A DNA stretch of 64,000 nucleotides from Ancylostoma caninum (GCA_037903475.1 JBAJFG010000073.1:1984001-2048000); one strand, 5' to 3'. Counted from the first letter of the stretch, positions 13,201 to 24,949 are shown. Made by a program: numbers and translations. Notes: a model not told the origin generated them from the letters alone.

Positions 13201-13390
13201 CCATCCCGACAAAATAGTTGCCAACATGCTTTTCATTTTGAAATTTCTAGGCAAGGAATGGGTAAAACCAACTTACCAGCTCCTACCAGCTTTTCATCAT
13301 TCGGATCGCAAAAACTTGCTACTCAAACGCTGACAAAAAAGTTGCTCAAATGCTGACAAAAAAGTTGCTGCAAAGTTTCAAAGAAATAGA
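10257..13390. other. Intergenic DNA, no gene or recognised repeat
   Basis: Only short overlapping open frames occur, without domain similarity or paired splice sites. Codon use is not gene-like. I saw no RNA gene and no terminal inverted repeats here. Confidence 0.45.
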
Positions 13391-13424
13391 ACAAAAATGG
13401 TGGTCACAACCCGGACTCCCCCCC

Positions 13425-13746
13425 CCCCCCCTTCTCTCGAGTGTGTCCTTTTTTATGGGATCAATTTAGATGAACTTCGTAGCACTCATTGTTTCGGAAC
13501 TCTCTCTCTTTTCTCTTCTCTTTTCTCTTCCGCCGCACGTCCCATTTCGCGTCCATCACCGCTGCGAAGGGGTCATTCTACTTTTCTTATCCAAAAACAC
13601 TTCCCTGCCCTCGCTGATAAAGGAACCCGCATAAATACCACATGTCAACACACTGATAACGCGCCGTCCAGCAGTCACAGCCCCACATGTCGTCCTTGAA
13701 TCGAACGCCGCTGCTCCCTTCGACATGTCTAACACTGTTCATGACA
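13425..13746 (+). promoter_or_regulatory. Promoter-like block with possible upstream first exon
   Basis: A C-tract (13420s) and a CT-rich stretch (13500-13535) are followed by a TATA-like ataaatac at 13631 and an ATG at 13687. The frame MSSLNRTPLLPSTCLTLFMT runs 20 codons to a strong donor (aca|gtaagt) at 13746 and ends in phase 0. That is the phase needed to join the cathepsin exon at 16714. This would give an alternative N-terminus before the hydrophobic signal sequence. It is inference from splice signals only; the exon could belong to nothing. Confidence 0.25.
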
Positions 13747-14586
13747 GTAAGTCGATTATGATATAAGTTTGATTGGCTACACCGTTTTTAAGTGGTGGAA
13801 AAAACTTTACTTTTATTGGCTAGTGAAGCTAGTGAGGTTTTAAACATCTTATGCTGATGTGCAAATCACCGTGTTAAAAACTGTACGTGTGGTCCTTTTA
13901 TTACTTATTCAATTATTATATTATCAGTATAATGTAATGGAACATGTAAAAATTGGACTGATGACTGGATGTGGACTTTATATGTGGAGATTTACTACTA
14001 AGAACTCTCGAAATGAGACAATGTGATAAGACACCTAAGCGGTTTCACTCTGTGCTACAGAAAGGTGAATTTCGGGACAAACCAAGTCACTCAGCCTGAA
14101 CTTGAACTTAGTTGGTAGAAAGTGTTAGAAGTTTTTTTTTGCATTGGAATCACTGCTCAGATGTGATCGAGATTGTACCAGTATTGATTTAATTAGCTTC
14201 TACTACTCGAAGAGATCCATTAGATACTAATATTTATGTTTTAGATATCTATAAAGTAATTCAGGTTAAAAAAATTCCCACTTGGCTGATGTATTGTTGC
14301 TATATTCGAGAAAGAAAGCAAATTTCACAAAGAAAAGCTTGTCAAACTTTAGTAGTAGGATCCATGAACGTTACCGGAAAAATGCGACCTTAAGCTATTC
14401 CAGAATAGAGGAATTACTCAACCAAAACTGTTGTGTATCATTACTCTTAGCAGCCATTTGTTTTCCTTACATTGACAAAACTCTGGAACAAAATCCTGCG
14501 ATTTTTGCCACGAAACCCGTCCATTTTCGGCTTGTTAGAATGTCAGCGCTCTTCCGAAAACGTTGATAAATACGGGCACAGAACTG

Positions 14587-15134
14587 TACAGGGTGGCCGA
14601 AAAGTATGGGCGCCTCAATTAGCACTTTTATCTTTATTTGTAAGAGTTATCACGTTTTCGTTTCGCATATAATTGATACCTCATCAAACGTGCTTTCTTT
14701 TGACCTGCGATTCAACTCGTTTTCTGAGGCGATGGGAGAGTGTTTACCTAGTAAGTCTTTCTAGACGTTTCATTGTTATGAGCGACTTTGGAGACACCAA
14801 TACAACAACAAAAAGAAAGCCATCTAAAATTTCTATCAGAAACGGTAGAGAAGGTCATCAGGCAATGAAAGGGCGAAAAAATGCCTATATAAAGAGAAAA
14901 TTGGGCCTCACTCGGTGAAACCGCGGGCAGAACTACCTACGGCGCACTGTGAGTTTTGTGATATCAAAGATGAAGGCCTATATCAAGGCCAAACAAGGCC
15001 AACTCGGAAATCTTTCACAAAACAGAATTTTCATAGAGTTGCATACCCGCTGCAATAATGAACACAAACTGGTTGTGGCTTGCAAAGGAAAAATAACGTT
15101 CCTCGTGACGCCCTCACTTTTCGGCCACCCTGTA
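14587..15134. mobile_element. Short TIR DNA transposon (non-autonomous, TA-flanked)
   Basis: Left end tacagggtggccgaaaagt at 14587 is matched by its reverse complement ending at 15134; homology continues for about 30 bp with mismatches (tatgggcgc versus gagggcgtc). The ends begin with TA, as expected of Tc1/mariner-like insertions. The 548-bp interior has short open frames but no recognisable DDE/D transposase, so it is classed as a non-autonomous or internally deleted element. Confidence 0.75.
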
Positions 15135-15384
15135 GATGGAAATTGTCACAGAACCTTCAACCAGCCAAGTGCTTTTGCTCGACCTACGACTACTGCGTAT
15201 TTGTGCTAAACCTGTGATAAGATCTTGAGTTCACTTCCGCATGCTTCCCTTATTGTTCACGTACTCGATAACCTGTGCCCTTTTCCACGTGGAAAGCTTT
15301 AATCTCAATCTTTCAACGCCTAATAAAGTGCAACTGAAATTTTTGCCGAATTAGACCGATAAATCAGGACTGCATGAGGTGATG

Positions 15385-15696
15385 TGTAATTCAAAAATAA
15401 CGAGCCCGATTAAGAAGGTCTTGTTGAGGACATCAAAGCAGTCTTCTTCATTTGGGATGCCGTTTTGGCACTCTGATTGTCTGGTATCACCGCCGTCTTC
15501 TCTATCAATTCCGTGGTGTTGCACATGCCAGTGGGTCCAGTGTAATTCAAAAATAACGAGCCCGATTAAGAAGGTCTTGTTGAGGACATCAAAGCAGTCT
15601 TCTTCATTTGGGATGCCGTTTTGGCACTCTGATTGTCTGGTATCACCGCCGTCTTCTCTATCAATTCCGTGGTGTTGCACATGCCAGTGGGTCCAG
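15385..15696. repeat. Perfect 156-bp tandem duplication
   Basis: 15385-15540 and 15541-15696 are the same 156 bases, with no difference that I could find. The period is 52 codons, so open frames stay open on both strands. On the - strand each unit reads as THWHVQHHGIDREDGG... ending in NKTFLIGLVIFELH. Neither frame resembles a known family. Identical copies indicate a very recent duplication or an assembly artefact. Confidence 0.9.
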
Positions 15697-16352
15697 ATCA
15701 CTGCAGCCTCATACGAAGAAGTTATTATCCACTTGAAAACGAAGCCACGCCGCACCACTTACGCAGCGCTGCAAAGCTGGTGGGCGCTGTAGCTCTTGAG
15801 CATGGGCAGGATTGCTGCGAGTTGGACATGCAGGCATAAAGGAGTTAGCAGTAGAAGAAGCAAGCAAAACAGCAGTATAGATCACGCTTGAAAACCACAA
15901 GGAGTAACTGGTCTACCGCATCGTGTAGGCGGTACTGAGCGGCCTCGTTTTTAGGTATGGAATGACTACTAAAGCGACCCGTACCTTTTCTGTTCCCTAC
16001 GGTGATTGTTGACGTCTTATTGAGAAACGTGGGCTGAAATTTTCTTTTTTTTGTTCTTTTTTTTGAAAACTGAAATCACTGGGGTTTTGCTCTAGTACTA
16101 GTGGAGCTGTGCATAATGGAAAGGACAAAATGCTGTGTATTAATTTGTTATGTTATGTTTAATTCTCATTTTGTATGCACGACGTGTGAACCGGTTGAAG
16201 TAAGAGCTTCTGGTAAGGAACTGTAGGAAGGTCTAGACCGATATTATCGAGGTGTTGTGTACATAGCACAAATTTGTCTATTGTTAGCTGACGGTTACGT
16301 GAAGTTTGAATGATTCAATCCACCTATATTCTGGCTTGAGTGAACGACTCAA

Positions 16353-19300
16353 ATGATTTTTGTTAAGGTGAGCTCTTGGAATTTTTGAAATTAAGATTGA
16401 GAAAAATGAAAAAAAATGAAAAAAAAAACTCTTGCATTGGTCTATATTTATCCTAGTTCCATCTCTCCGGTCTTCATACCGCTGCTTCTACATCATCCAT
16501 GTGCTAGATACACCAATTACTCATTTCATTATATTCGTACATTGCCCATACCACGACAGATATGTACCATGTCGTTTGTCGATAACTTGTTCCAAGAAAC
16601 CGCCAGCACTTTGCTTTTTGCCAAACACTGTGCCCCCGTGGCCTGATAAGAGCCAAAAATCAGAATCAAAATTCGCTGACCAGACAACTGATGGTGTGAT
16701 TTATCATTTACAGATTGCTGCAGTCTTCTCGCTCTTCGCACTGGCACAAGCCCGCACTAAGATTGACGCCGAGTCATATTGGAGCAGTGACGACGACAAT
16801 GTTAGACATTCCACTCTTGGTATGGTTTTAGAACAGATCCTCAGCAATGATCACGTGATGCTGTGCAAACAAATAGTTGAGGCTACATACAGCCATAACA
16901 GTCTCGTCTCCACAATGGAAGGCGTAAGGCTTAGCGAACAGTGGAGTATTGATGGTTTTGCACGATTTTTTCGTCTCATTAGAAGAAATGCATGTGAAAA
17001 AAGGTGTTATCAATTAGAAATCAGAACAAGATCAGCTACTTGACTAAGAAATGCACTGTTATACTTGCTTTCTAAGAGATTCATGAATGAAAACTGAAGA
17101 GTAGGATTATACACTCCGAAACATCTCAGTTCTCAGATGAAAGCACCGTTTGGCCTCAGAATTGTTCCTGAGATTTTCATCTTAATATGATCTCCAGGAG
17201 CTTCTGATCACAGTGGCACATGTGGTTGCGCGCAAAACTGCCCAAGACTCCTTTCCTGGGCCCCAGCTCTTGGGGAGCTTGGAGGCGGAGTCGGATGCTG
17301 GGTTGAGGCGGAGACATGAGCTTTCTAATTCATACATTCTGAGGGAATTCGTACTCCTTGTGAAAATTCCTCATCTTTCAATCCATCCTTTGTGAGCAGC
17401 TAGGGGTACGTGGGGCGGGAAGTCCTCAGCCCCCTTGGCCCCGCCTACAAGCTCCACAAAAGTTGGGGCTCGAAAACGGGGGTTCCGAAAATCTCACAAG
17501 GAATCACGTACATCATTATAATCAGGAGCTCCTGGGGATTCTTCTCATGTGAAAACCCAAGAAATGATTCCTAGTTAGCTCAGAACTTCCAAGACAATCG
17601 CCTTAATGGTGAAGGGAAATATTACACTAACATTCCATGGTACGAAATAACCTTACCTGGAGGATGGGCAGGGAGGGGGGGGGGAGCGTGTTGAGTTTTT
17701 CAGCCACAACCTAGCTGGCGCAATTCACAACCATTAATCATTAATCATCTGCCCCCAATATTTCGTTTTCCATGATTCAGAAGCATATCGAAATCGTAAA
17801 ATACCAAAGGAAGCCGAGGAACTCACCGGCAGGGAACTTATAGACTATGTCAATAGGAAGCAGACGTTGTGGAAGGTGTGGTGAACAGCTCATTTCATCC
17901 AGAACCATCATGATCTTTTACTCCCGGTAATTCAGGCTAAGAAACATCGCCGCTTCAACGAGTATCCAGGACGCACTAAATGGGGATTAATGGGTGTGAA
18001 CAATGTTCGACTGTCTATCGAGGTAACTACTCTTAAAAACTTCAAGACAAATGACTGGAAAGGACAAGACCAAACTGGCAGTTTTTAGGCAAAGCAGCAT
18101 CTGTCCCCCACCAAAGATCTTGATATCGATATTCCGGAGACCTTCGACGCAAGAGAGGCATGGCCAGATTGCCAATCCATAAAAAATATCCGTGATCAGT
18201 CTAGCTGCGGTGAGTATCGCTATGAAAAATATGAAGAAAAAACCATGACAGCAAAATTAGAAGCGGCTAATTTCAAATTAAATCCTTTCCTATGTAGAAT
18301 TGTTAGATGAAGGTCTCATTTTACAATTTTCACCCAAGCATAGTGCTCTTCTGACAGGATCGTGCTGGGCATTCGGAGCCGTCGAGGCTATGTCCGACCG
18401 CATCTGCATCGCATCGAATGGGAAAACTCAGGTGAAAGCCTAACATTTTTATCTCCACAGTGAAAAAGAGCTAGGTGTCCCAATTATTTTTTGGAGATTT
18501 CATTTCCAGTTTTGGAGGCTTTCAATGCTGGTGGCCCTGCAGTATAAACAAAAGAGAAGACATTCATATGCTTGAACGGAAGCAATAAATTAGAATTAAT
18601 TGTAAATGTTACACGGCAAGCGACGAGCCTGAGTCATTGAGCGCTGCCATATCATTCGCTCTGTCCGTTCGAGCGTCCTCGGATCGCTTTCATCGAACAC
18701 TATTTGAAAGGTGGTCTAGCGTACGTTTAAACCCATGTAGGCTGTTCAGTCGGACCATACACTGCAGGTCGCGCGCCACTCGAACGCCGCGGTGCGCGAA
18801 GGAAGACTGATCAGTTGCTGCGATCGTGGGGGGAGTTGATCAGACCACCTTGCCGCCCTGCGCCTTCCAATTAGAGCGCGATCAGCAGTGTGTAGACCGG
18901 GTGAACAGCCTGCGCATGCGGGGAATTGATTCTGAATTTTAAAAAAATCAGAGAAAGCACAGGAAAATATTTTTAGAATAAACCCTCAATTGGTCATCTT
19001 AAAAAAAGTGGAAGTAAATCGTACTAATATAAGAAAGAAATTTATACGGCAACATTCAGATTTCTCGGTAAAGAGAATTTAACCAAAGAAAGGGAGCAAC
19101 TACGAGGAAATATGTTATCCTAGGCACGCCCTCTACAACCAATTTAATTTGAAGTTTCACGACTTAGAAGCAGATAAACTTCAAGTTTTGCTGCAGTAGT
19201 ATTATGGAAAGCGATGTAGAATGAAAAATCAGTCAAAAATACCAAGTCGTAGCGGTAGTTGGCCTATATGTATTTCTACGAATTCTGCGCCTAGCGGAAA

Positions 19301-22300
19301 GAAACAGACGACTTCTGCAGCAGTTATTCCGTCTGCAGGTAATACATACTGCAACTGCTAGCTGCTTAGGCAATACAGTGGCTAAGCATGCAAAGGATGC
19401 AAAAAAAAAAACAGGATTGCTACAAAAGGCTTTCCTCACAAGCACCTTTTGCTTGCTCGAACATTTCTTCTCATTTCCATGGATTTATAAATTTCGGTCC
19501 TTTCGAACCATTCCAAAAATTGGCAGGGAGGCGACCCCATTGGAGCACTAGGCGGACCCGTCGATCCGCTGTCGGGCTCACCACCATCCTTCTTTCGGTG
19601 GATTTGGGTGGGGTTTTGCGCCCCGCGAGGGGACGAGTACCCAGCACCCTCGCCGGTCCCTGGATGTGTCCGAGCACACCTGTCATCGATGCTGATAATC
19701 GAGTGGAGCCACAGCGATGCGTACACTGCGCGAGTCAGCTGATCGTAATCAACGTGGGAAAATTAGGGAAAATCAATGAAAACGTGCAAGTTTATCAAAA
19801 ACATCTGGAAGCGTAGATTTATTATTATTCTTTCTCTTTTTATTGCCTGTAATTCTCTCTACTGCCTCTGAATCTCGTGTACTCGCTCCACCATTCCAAT
19901 CTCTCTGGAGGCCTTTCTAAAAAGTGACAGGGTGACGAAAATTTGCTACTAACACGCTAACACGACGAATTATGATTTCTGCGTATACAGAAAGCGCTAC
20001 CCGATTCTCCACCTTTTAACTGTGGTGATAATACCAGCCATGAGCATTTGGAAACTCCGATATTAGAACTTAGGTCGCAAAAAACCTAGCGTCAAATGGG
20101 TATTAGTCTCATAACTGTCCATTAGACGTTTGACTCGACGGGATTTTTTTCGAATAGTCGACATTTCGAATAACTCGATTTTTGAGGCCTTTCGAATAGT
20201 CGACATTTCGAATAACTCGATTTTTGGCCTTTTTCGAATAGTCGATATTTCGAATAACTCGATTTTTGACCTTTTTCGAATAGTCGATATTTCGAGTCAC
20301 TCGAAAGTCGATTTATTCGAAACTCGACTCGATTTGACTCGGTCGAGTCAAATGTCTACTGTCCATGCAAACGTTTGGAGAACACGAAGGGAAGCAGACC
20401 CTGCTGCCCTACTGCTCGACAATTTGAGACGGGCACATCTCAACCACAAGAATTCGAGGTTTCGTAAATGAAGTTTTAACGAGCAAAGGTAGGATCAAGG
20501 CTTTTCACGAACTTAAAATGCCTCGCCTACTCATCGCCACTCGAGCACGTGAAAAATCAAGCATTTGACGGAGAAACGTGTAGCAATTCAATACGTTTCC
20601 TTTTCTCGGAAGTCGGTTCAAATTTTTTCAGTAAAAATCGCACTAGTCTTAAAATTAAATGGGCAAACACAAGAGATCTGCAACTTTTAAAGATCTGATC
20701 AATTTGATTATTTGCTGGTTCCATTTGAAGATTTATTATGCAGAGATCAACGAGAATGTGCAAAACCGGTCAGTAGCACTAAAACTGGCTAAGCAAAGAC
20801 AAAAATGAGAAAATCTCATGACCTTCACGTCCCAATGCTAAATTTCACATACATATGTAGCTACAGATATGCGGTTGCACATATGTATTTATAAATAACT
20901 TAACTGAACGTCGCCTCTTTATGCAGATCCATTTACTGAAAGGAAATGGAGTTCTCCTATCCGTTTTGATCAGCTTCAAACACATAATCCCACTATTTCA
21001 GGTAACACTGTCTGCAGATGACTTGCTCAGTTGCTGCAAATCTTGCGGCTTTGGGTGAGTGTAGAATTTTATGCATATCTTCCTCCTTCCCTCGATGTGG
21101 TAATGACTAGTTGTTAGAGAGCATCAGTTTCAATCTGACTCAGTTTTCCTTCTACTCTCTCTAATCGCAGTTGAAAAAAATTGTTTGAATTTTCCAACAC
21201 AAAGGAGCCATATAATGAAAACAAAATCAATTTTCGTTGATTGATTAATCAATTTTCGTTGATTAATTATATGAGAAAAACTGCTTATTCCGAAGAGAAC
21301 TGCTTCCAAGAAGTTTCAATATTATTCCTTTAAGCTGCAACGGTGGTGATCCGTACTCGGCTTGGAAGTACTGGACAAAATCCGGCATTGTCACGGGATC
21401 TAATTTCACAACGAATGCAGGTTGCAAGGTGAGAATTCTAGTCCTTTTTACTGAATTTGGAAATTGAGGGCTGGTGCGGAGAATTAAAGAATTAGGGTAA
21501 CGTCAGGACAATTTTTGATCTTTTCAAAATACCTGAGTGGCCAATGGTATGGTACGCATGGTTCCATGCTGTGCCAGTGACGAAAAGACCTATTTTGATC
21601 CCTCTTTCACCTGGAAGAACCAAGGCGGAGACAAGGTGGAGGTGGTGATGTGGAAAGCTCCTACTCCCACCCCCTCCTCTCCTCCTAGGTTCAGCCCAAG
21701 TTCTCCCCATAAAGAGCTTAAAAGAGGATTTTCTATGGGATCGTGTATACCACAGTGCTCAGTGGCTTCCGCCGATGGTCTCACTGAAAGTAAAGTGCTG
21801 GAACGAAATTCTTATTTTTATTTTTTGCTTCATTTTGCATTTTTACTCTGTTTCTTTTAAAATAAATAATTTGAAGTAGTAGAAAATTCTCCTAACAATA
21901 GGAACAATGCACTCATACTTACAAACTGATCGAATCACGGTGAAATAGGTTAATCTTCAAGAGGTAATTTTTCAGCCTTACCCATTCCCACCATGCGAGC
22001 ACCACTCGAACAAAACACACTACGATCCTTGTCGTCACGATCTCTTCCCAACACCGAAATGCGAGAAGAAGTGTGTGCCCACCTACAAGGATAAGAGCTA
22101 TGATGCTGATAAGTACTACGGTGTGTCTGGAGAGCGATTCATGAAAATTTTAAAAAAATCAGAGTTGAATGTCAATTATTGTTTGCAGGCCGATCTGCTT
22201 ACGGAGTAAAAGATGATGTCACAGCTATTCAGAAGGAGATAATGACTCATGGACCAGTAGAGGTCGCCTTCGAGGTTTATGAGGACTTCCTCAACTATGC

Positions 22301-23537
22301 CGGAGGAGTATACGTGGTATGTTACAATGTCCAAATCATTTGATTATTCTATAATTACCCTATTCTCCCTCCCCCCCCTCCCTAAAAAAATGAAGAAAGG
22401 CCTGCTTACCGTACAAGCATACAACGGTGGTCATCTACAATGTATGGTACATATTGTTAGTACGGGACCCGCTCGCTGCTCGCCGCGCCGCACTCTATGC
22501 GCCTCGACACTCTGTTTGTCTGCGCTTCCGCTCTTTCCATTTACATTTAACTGTTTTTTTAAATTCATTAATACATCACGGTCAAGTACAATGTAACCCT
22601 TTATTTATTTATTTATTATATTTATTTCGGGGCGTGGAGTTCACGCATGCAATACAATCAATATCTGGTACAGATAAATACAAATGTCAGTAAGCACACA
22701 TCTTGGAAAATTGATGAGATTACAATGTAAACAGAGAAAAAGCTACTATTGTATCTTCAGTCGATGGTCAACGTATAGCTTGAATCTGTTAACAGACATG
22801 TTAAGTATTCCATCTTTCAGTAATGGAGTGAATAACCCAGAAGGTAAGAAGGTAATCATTCCTTATTGGGACTTTGGAAGTTTCAAAGAGGCAGGAAGAC
22901 TATGCATAGATCTCAACAACAGGAACCGTGGGGCAACCCCCCACTTAACCTTCATTTTTTTACCTACGTCAAATAGATCGACCAGGGTCAACGTGTCAAC
23001 ACCTCCGAAATTACCCATTGTTAACATGTATACCCTAGGTAATCTCGACGATGCCAATCCTTGACTCTCCAGTAACGTAACGTTTGGGTCGGGACCACTG
23101 TGGTCTCCAATAAATATGGTTGCTAAGGTGCATTTTGACTCATAGATATTATTTCAGCACACCGGTGGCAAACTAGGAGGAGGACACGCTGTGAAGATGA
23201 TTGGATGGGGAATTGAGCAGGGAATGCCTTACTGGCTTCTGGCCAACAGTTGGAATGAAGACTGGGGAGAAGATGGTGGGTTGGCTCTCTCTGGTCCATA
23301 TACTGGTACAAAAGCCATAAAACGGGCGAACACCTGCTTTAGGCTTCTTCCGCATTTTGAGAGGCGTTGACGAATGCGGAATCGAATCCGGAGTTGTTGG
23401 TGGCATCCCGAAACTGAATGACATTCCTTATAGAAGGTAACTTTGTGATTTTACATTGACAATGACCCAAGACAAACCAAGTTTATCTTTCTAGGCACAA
23501 TTCAAAGACTATCATGGACGACGATTTCTTCTTTTAA
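16353..23537 (+). CDS. Secreted cathepsin B-like cysteine protease (peptidase family C1A)
   Basis: Papain-family endopeptidase, probably secreted into the gut for protein (haemoglobin) digestion. Thirteen exons join in phase: 16353-16367, 16714-16819, 17781-17875, 17936-18022, 18089-18209, 18358-18431, 21002-21054, 21335-21428, 21976-22120, 22189-22316, 23158-23275, 23343-23436, 23495-23537, giving 390 aa. The signal peptide is [18 protein letters not shown], made by a 15-nt first exon. The propeptide includes [12 protein letters not shown]. Mature enzyme starts near [11 protein letters not shown] (116-126). Oxyanion Gln is Q138, nucleophile C144 ([12 protein letters not shown]), catalytic H316 (GGGHAV) and N336. 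Occluding-loop CEHH is at 222-225. Residues 331-344, [14 protein letters not shown], match the hemoglobinase motif described for cathepsins B of blood feeders except for L at position 4. A single copy is seen here; hookworms usually carry many. The tiny first exon is the least certain part. Confidence 0.93.
17191..17538. repeat. Fold-back repeat in cathepsin intron 2
   Basis: The ends tctccaggagcttctgat (17191-17208) and atcaggagctcctgggga (17521-17538) are inverted copies with two mismatches. Inside, gaattcgtactccttgtga and caaggaatcacgtac also pair. It is G/C-richer than the surrounding intron and is probably a MITE. Confidence 0.55.
18739..18911. repeat. Palindromic MITE-like element in cathepsin intron 6
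   Basis: Left end taggctgttcagtcggacc with tacactgc is mirrored by gcagtgtgtagaccgggtg with aacagcctg at the right end (about 18890-18911). The pairing extends into gcgcg blocks. About 170 bp, G/C-rich against an AT-rich intron, no coding capacity. Confidence 0.6.
20117..20364. repeat. Inverted-repeat-bounded minisatellite in cathepsin intron 6
   Basis: About four tandem copies of a roughly 42-45 bp unit, centred on ttcgaatagtcga and atttcgaataactcga, fill 20146-20300. The block is enclosed by imperfect inverted ends, gtccattagacgtttgactcga-like at 20117-20138 and its complement at 20343-20364 (18 of 22 positions). The unit keeps a frame on both strands only because its length is near a multiple of three; it is not a gene. 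Confidence 0.7.
22560..22625 (-). repeat. LINE 3'-end fragment(s) in cathepsin intron 10
   Basis: On the - strand this reads as an (AAAT)n tail adjoining 'gtgatgtattaa', the same terminal word that precedes the (AAAT)n tail of the LINE ending at 24398. It is interpreted as short 5'-truncated insertions of that LINE family. The intronic DNA up to about 23100 may include more of it, but no reverse-transcriptase sequence is visible. Confidence 0.45.
22975..23105. repeat. Possible copy of the 'gcatcattgagattaccc' repeat family (cathepsin intron 10)
   Basis: 'attacccattgttaacatg' and 'accctaggtaatctcgacg' resemble the inverted blocks of the copies at 36262-36420 and 42990-43150. Similarity is weak, judged by eye. 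Confidence 0.3.
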
Positions 23538-23600
23538 TTCTTATCTTCTAATTCCGTTGTTTTACCTACATACACAGTTTTATTGTGTTTAATCCATATG

Positions 23601-23606
23601 AATAAA
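23601..23606 (+). terminator. Polyadenylation signal of the cathepsin B gene
   Basis: AATAAA lies 64 bases after the stop codon at 23535-23537, a typical distance for a short nematode 3' UTR. It supports the placement of the last exon. Confidence 0.7.
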
Positions 23607-24392
23607 AAGACAAAAACAAATAGGCTTGTGTGGGTGCGTCCAGTGAACCTGCATGACACATTTGGTAGCCGGTTTAGTAGGAAACGTGGCATGACTTTTG
23701 GAAACTGAGGTCGACTTTAAAATAGGTGTCGAGACTGCGAGGCCAGATGTTCTAGACACTGTGGTGCTTAAGAAGTATCGCAGGCTACTAGTTCAAGTGC
23801 AGTTCGTAGACTTCTCAGAGAAGGCTCCATACTCTCAGATTGCCCAAATTGAAGAAGTTTTTGAACAAAACGTGGCTAAGTTTCCGGTGCCCAGCACATC
23901 TTAGGTCTCATGTCCATCATGTCCACTGCTTATATTTCGAATTTATTACAAGGGGATTCTAGAAGGCAGAAGATTTCGAGTATATTTGTATACAGAGAAA
24001 GTTTCTAGATTCCCTGACATTTCCACAGCTCCAAAATCCCAGGAGGAATATGCAGAACCCCAGAAAAAAAATTGGCAGCATTGCAGATCTAGAAGTGAAA
24101 AACAGCATCACGAAAGTTTGCGTGAAAACTGATCCTCAGGTGGGCGCACAGGAAAGCTCATCCGAAGCAGTTGAGGAAGGAATTAGTGGTCAGGGTGATC
24201 TCTCTATTATACTGTCCATCAAAGGCTTTATATGCTCGCCAACCTATCCTTTTCCAATTTGAACTATGGTGCTGTAGTGCCAAACATACATTGTAAACCA
24301 CATCAACAGAACAAAAATGATCGCCTGAGTGAGCCAAAAAAGCAAAAAAGAGAAGGGGCTCCTGATATAAGTTTTCCACGTTTAAATAATTT
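23607..24392. other. Intergenic DNA between cathepsin and LINE
   Basis: Short open frames on the + strand (23698-23904, 24050-24262) have no splice context and no similarity that I recognise. No repeat ends were seen before the LINE tail. Confidence 0.4.
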
Positions 24393-24398
24393 AAGTGT

Positions 24399-24430
<32 letters not shown>

Positions 24431-24949
24431 TACATCACAAGGATGTGCCATCGACTATCGTGGCAAGACCTGGCGTCAGAATCAGATCAAATTAAATCAA
24501 ACGAACGAAGAACAGGAGATAAAATAGAATAGTTGGAGCTAAGTTAGGAAAGCAATACAATAAAAAATTCCAGGCAGCAACACATTTGACTCATTGAAGA
24601 AGGATGAGATAGCCCTCACCTTAGTTCCTGAAGAATTAACGAATCTTTTTTATTGAAAGAGACGCTCAAATGGAGAAGAAAAATTCTGCACGCGCTTGGT
24701 AAGAACTGCGGCCTGAGGTTCTCTGCTAGCGATAAAAGATTGTCCACCAAAAACTGACAGCATTGGCTGATGAGTAAAACCTAGTGGTGACCCAAGAGCC
24801 GCAGAGCTCTGATATTGTAAGGGAGGTAGATCTAGCAGTGCAACTCCACTAGCACAGGGTACCATTGGCCAAGAGAGGAGCTAGACCTTAGAGATAATCA
24901 CGACCTAAGAACGCAACTGGAAGCTCCATTCTGGGGCGGGCGCTGAGGC

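Noticed and set aside
15351..15758. 135-codon - strand frame, tempting as a repeat-containing protein
   Set aside because: The internal repeat is the 156-bp DNA duplication, and the + strand is equally open. Without homology or splice context I list it only as a repeat.
19388..19816. 142-codon + strand frame and overlapping - strand frames in cathepsin intron 6
   Set aside because: G/C-rich patch with open frames on both strands, no recognised domain, no acceptor/donor pair in phase with the cathepsin exons.
20109..20471. Frames with the peptide repeat [12 protein letters not shown]
   Set aside because: Product of a DNA minisatellite whose unit is close to a multiple of three; frames are open on both strands.
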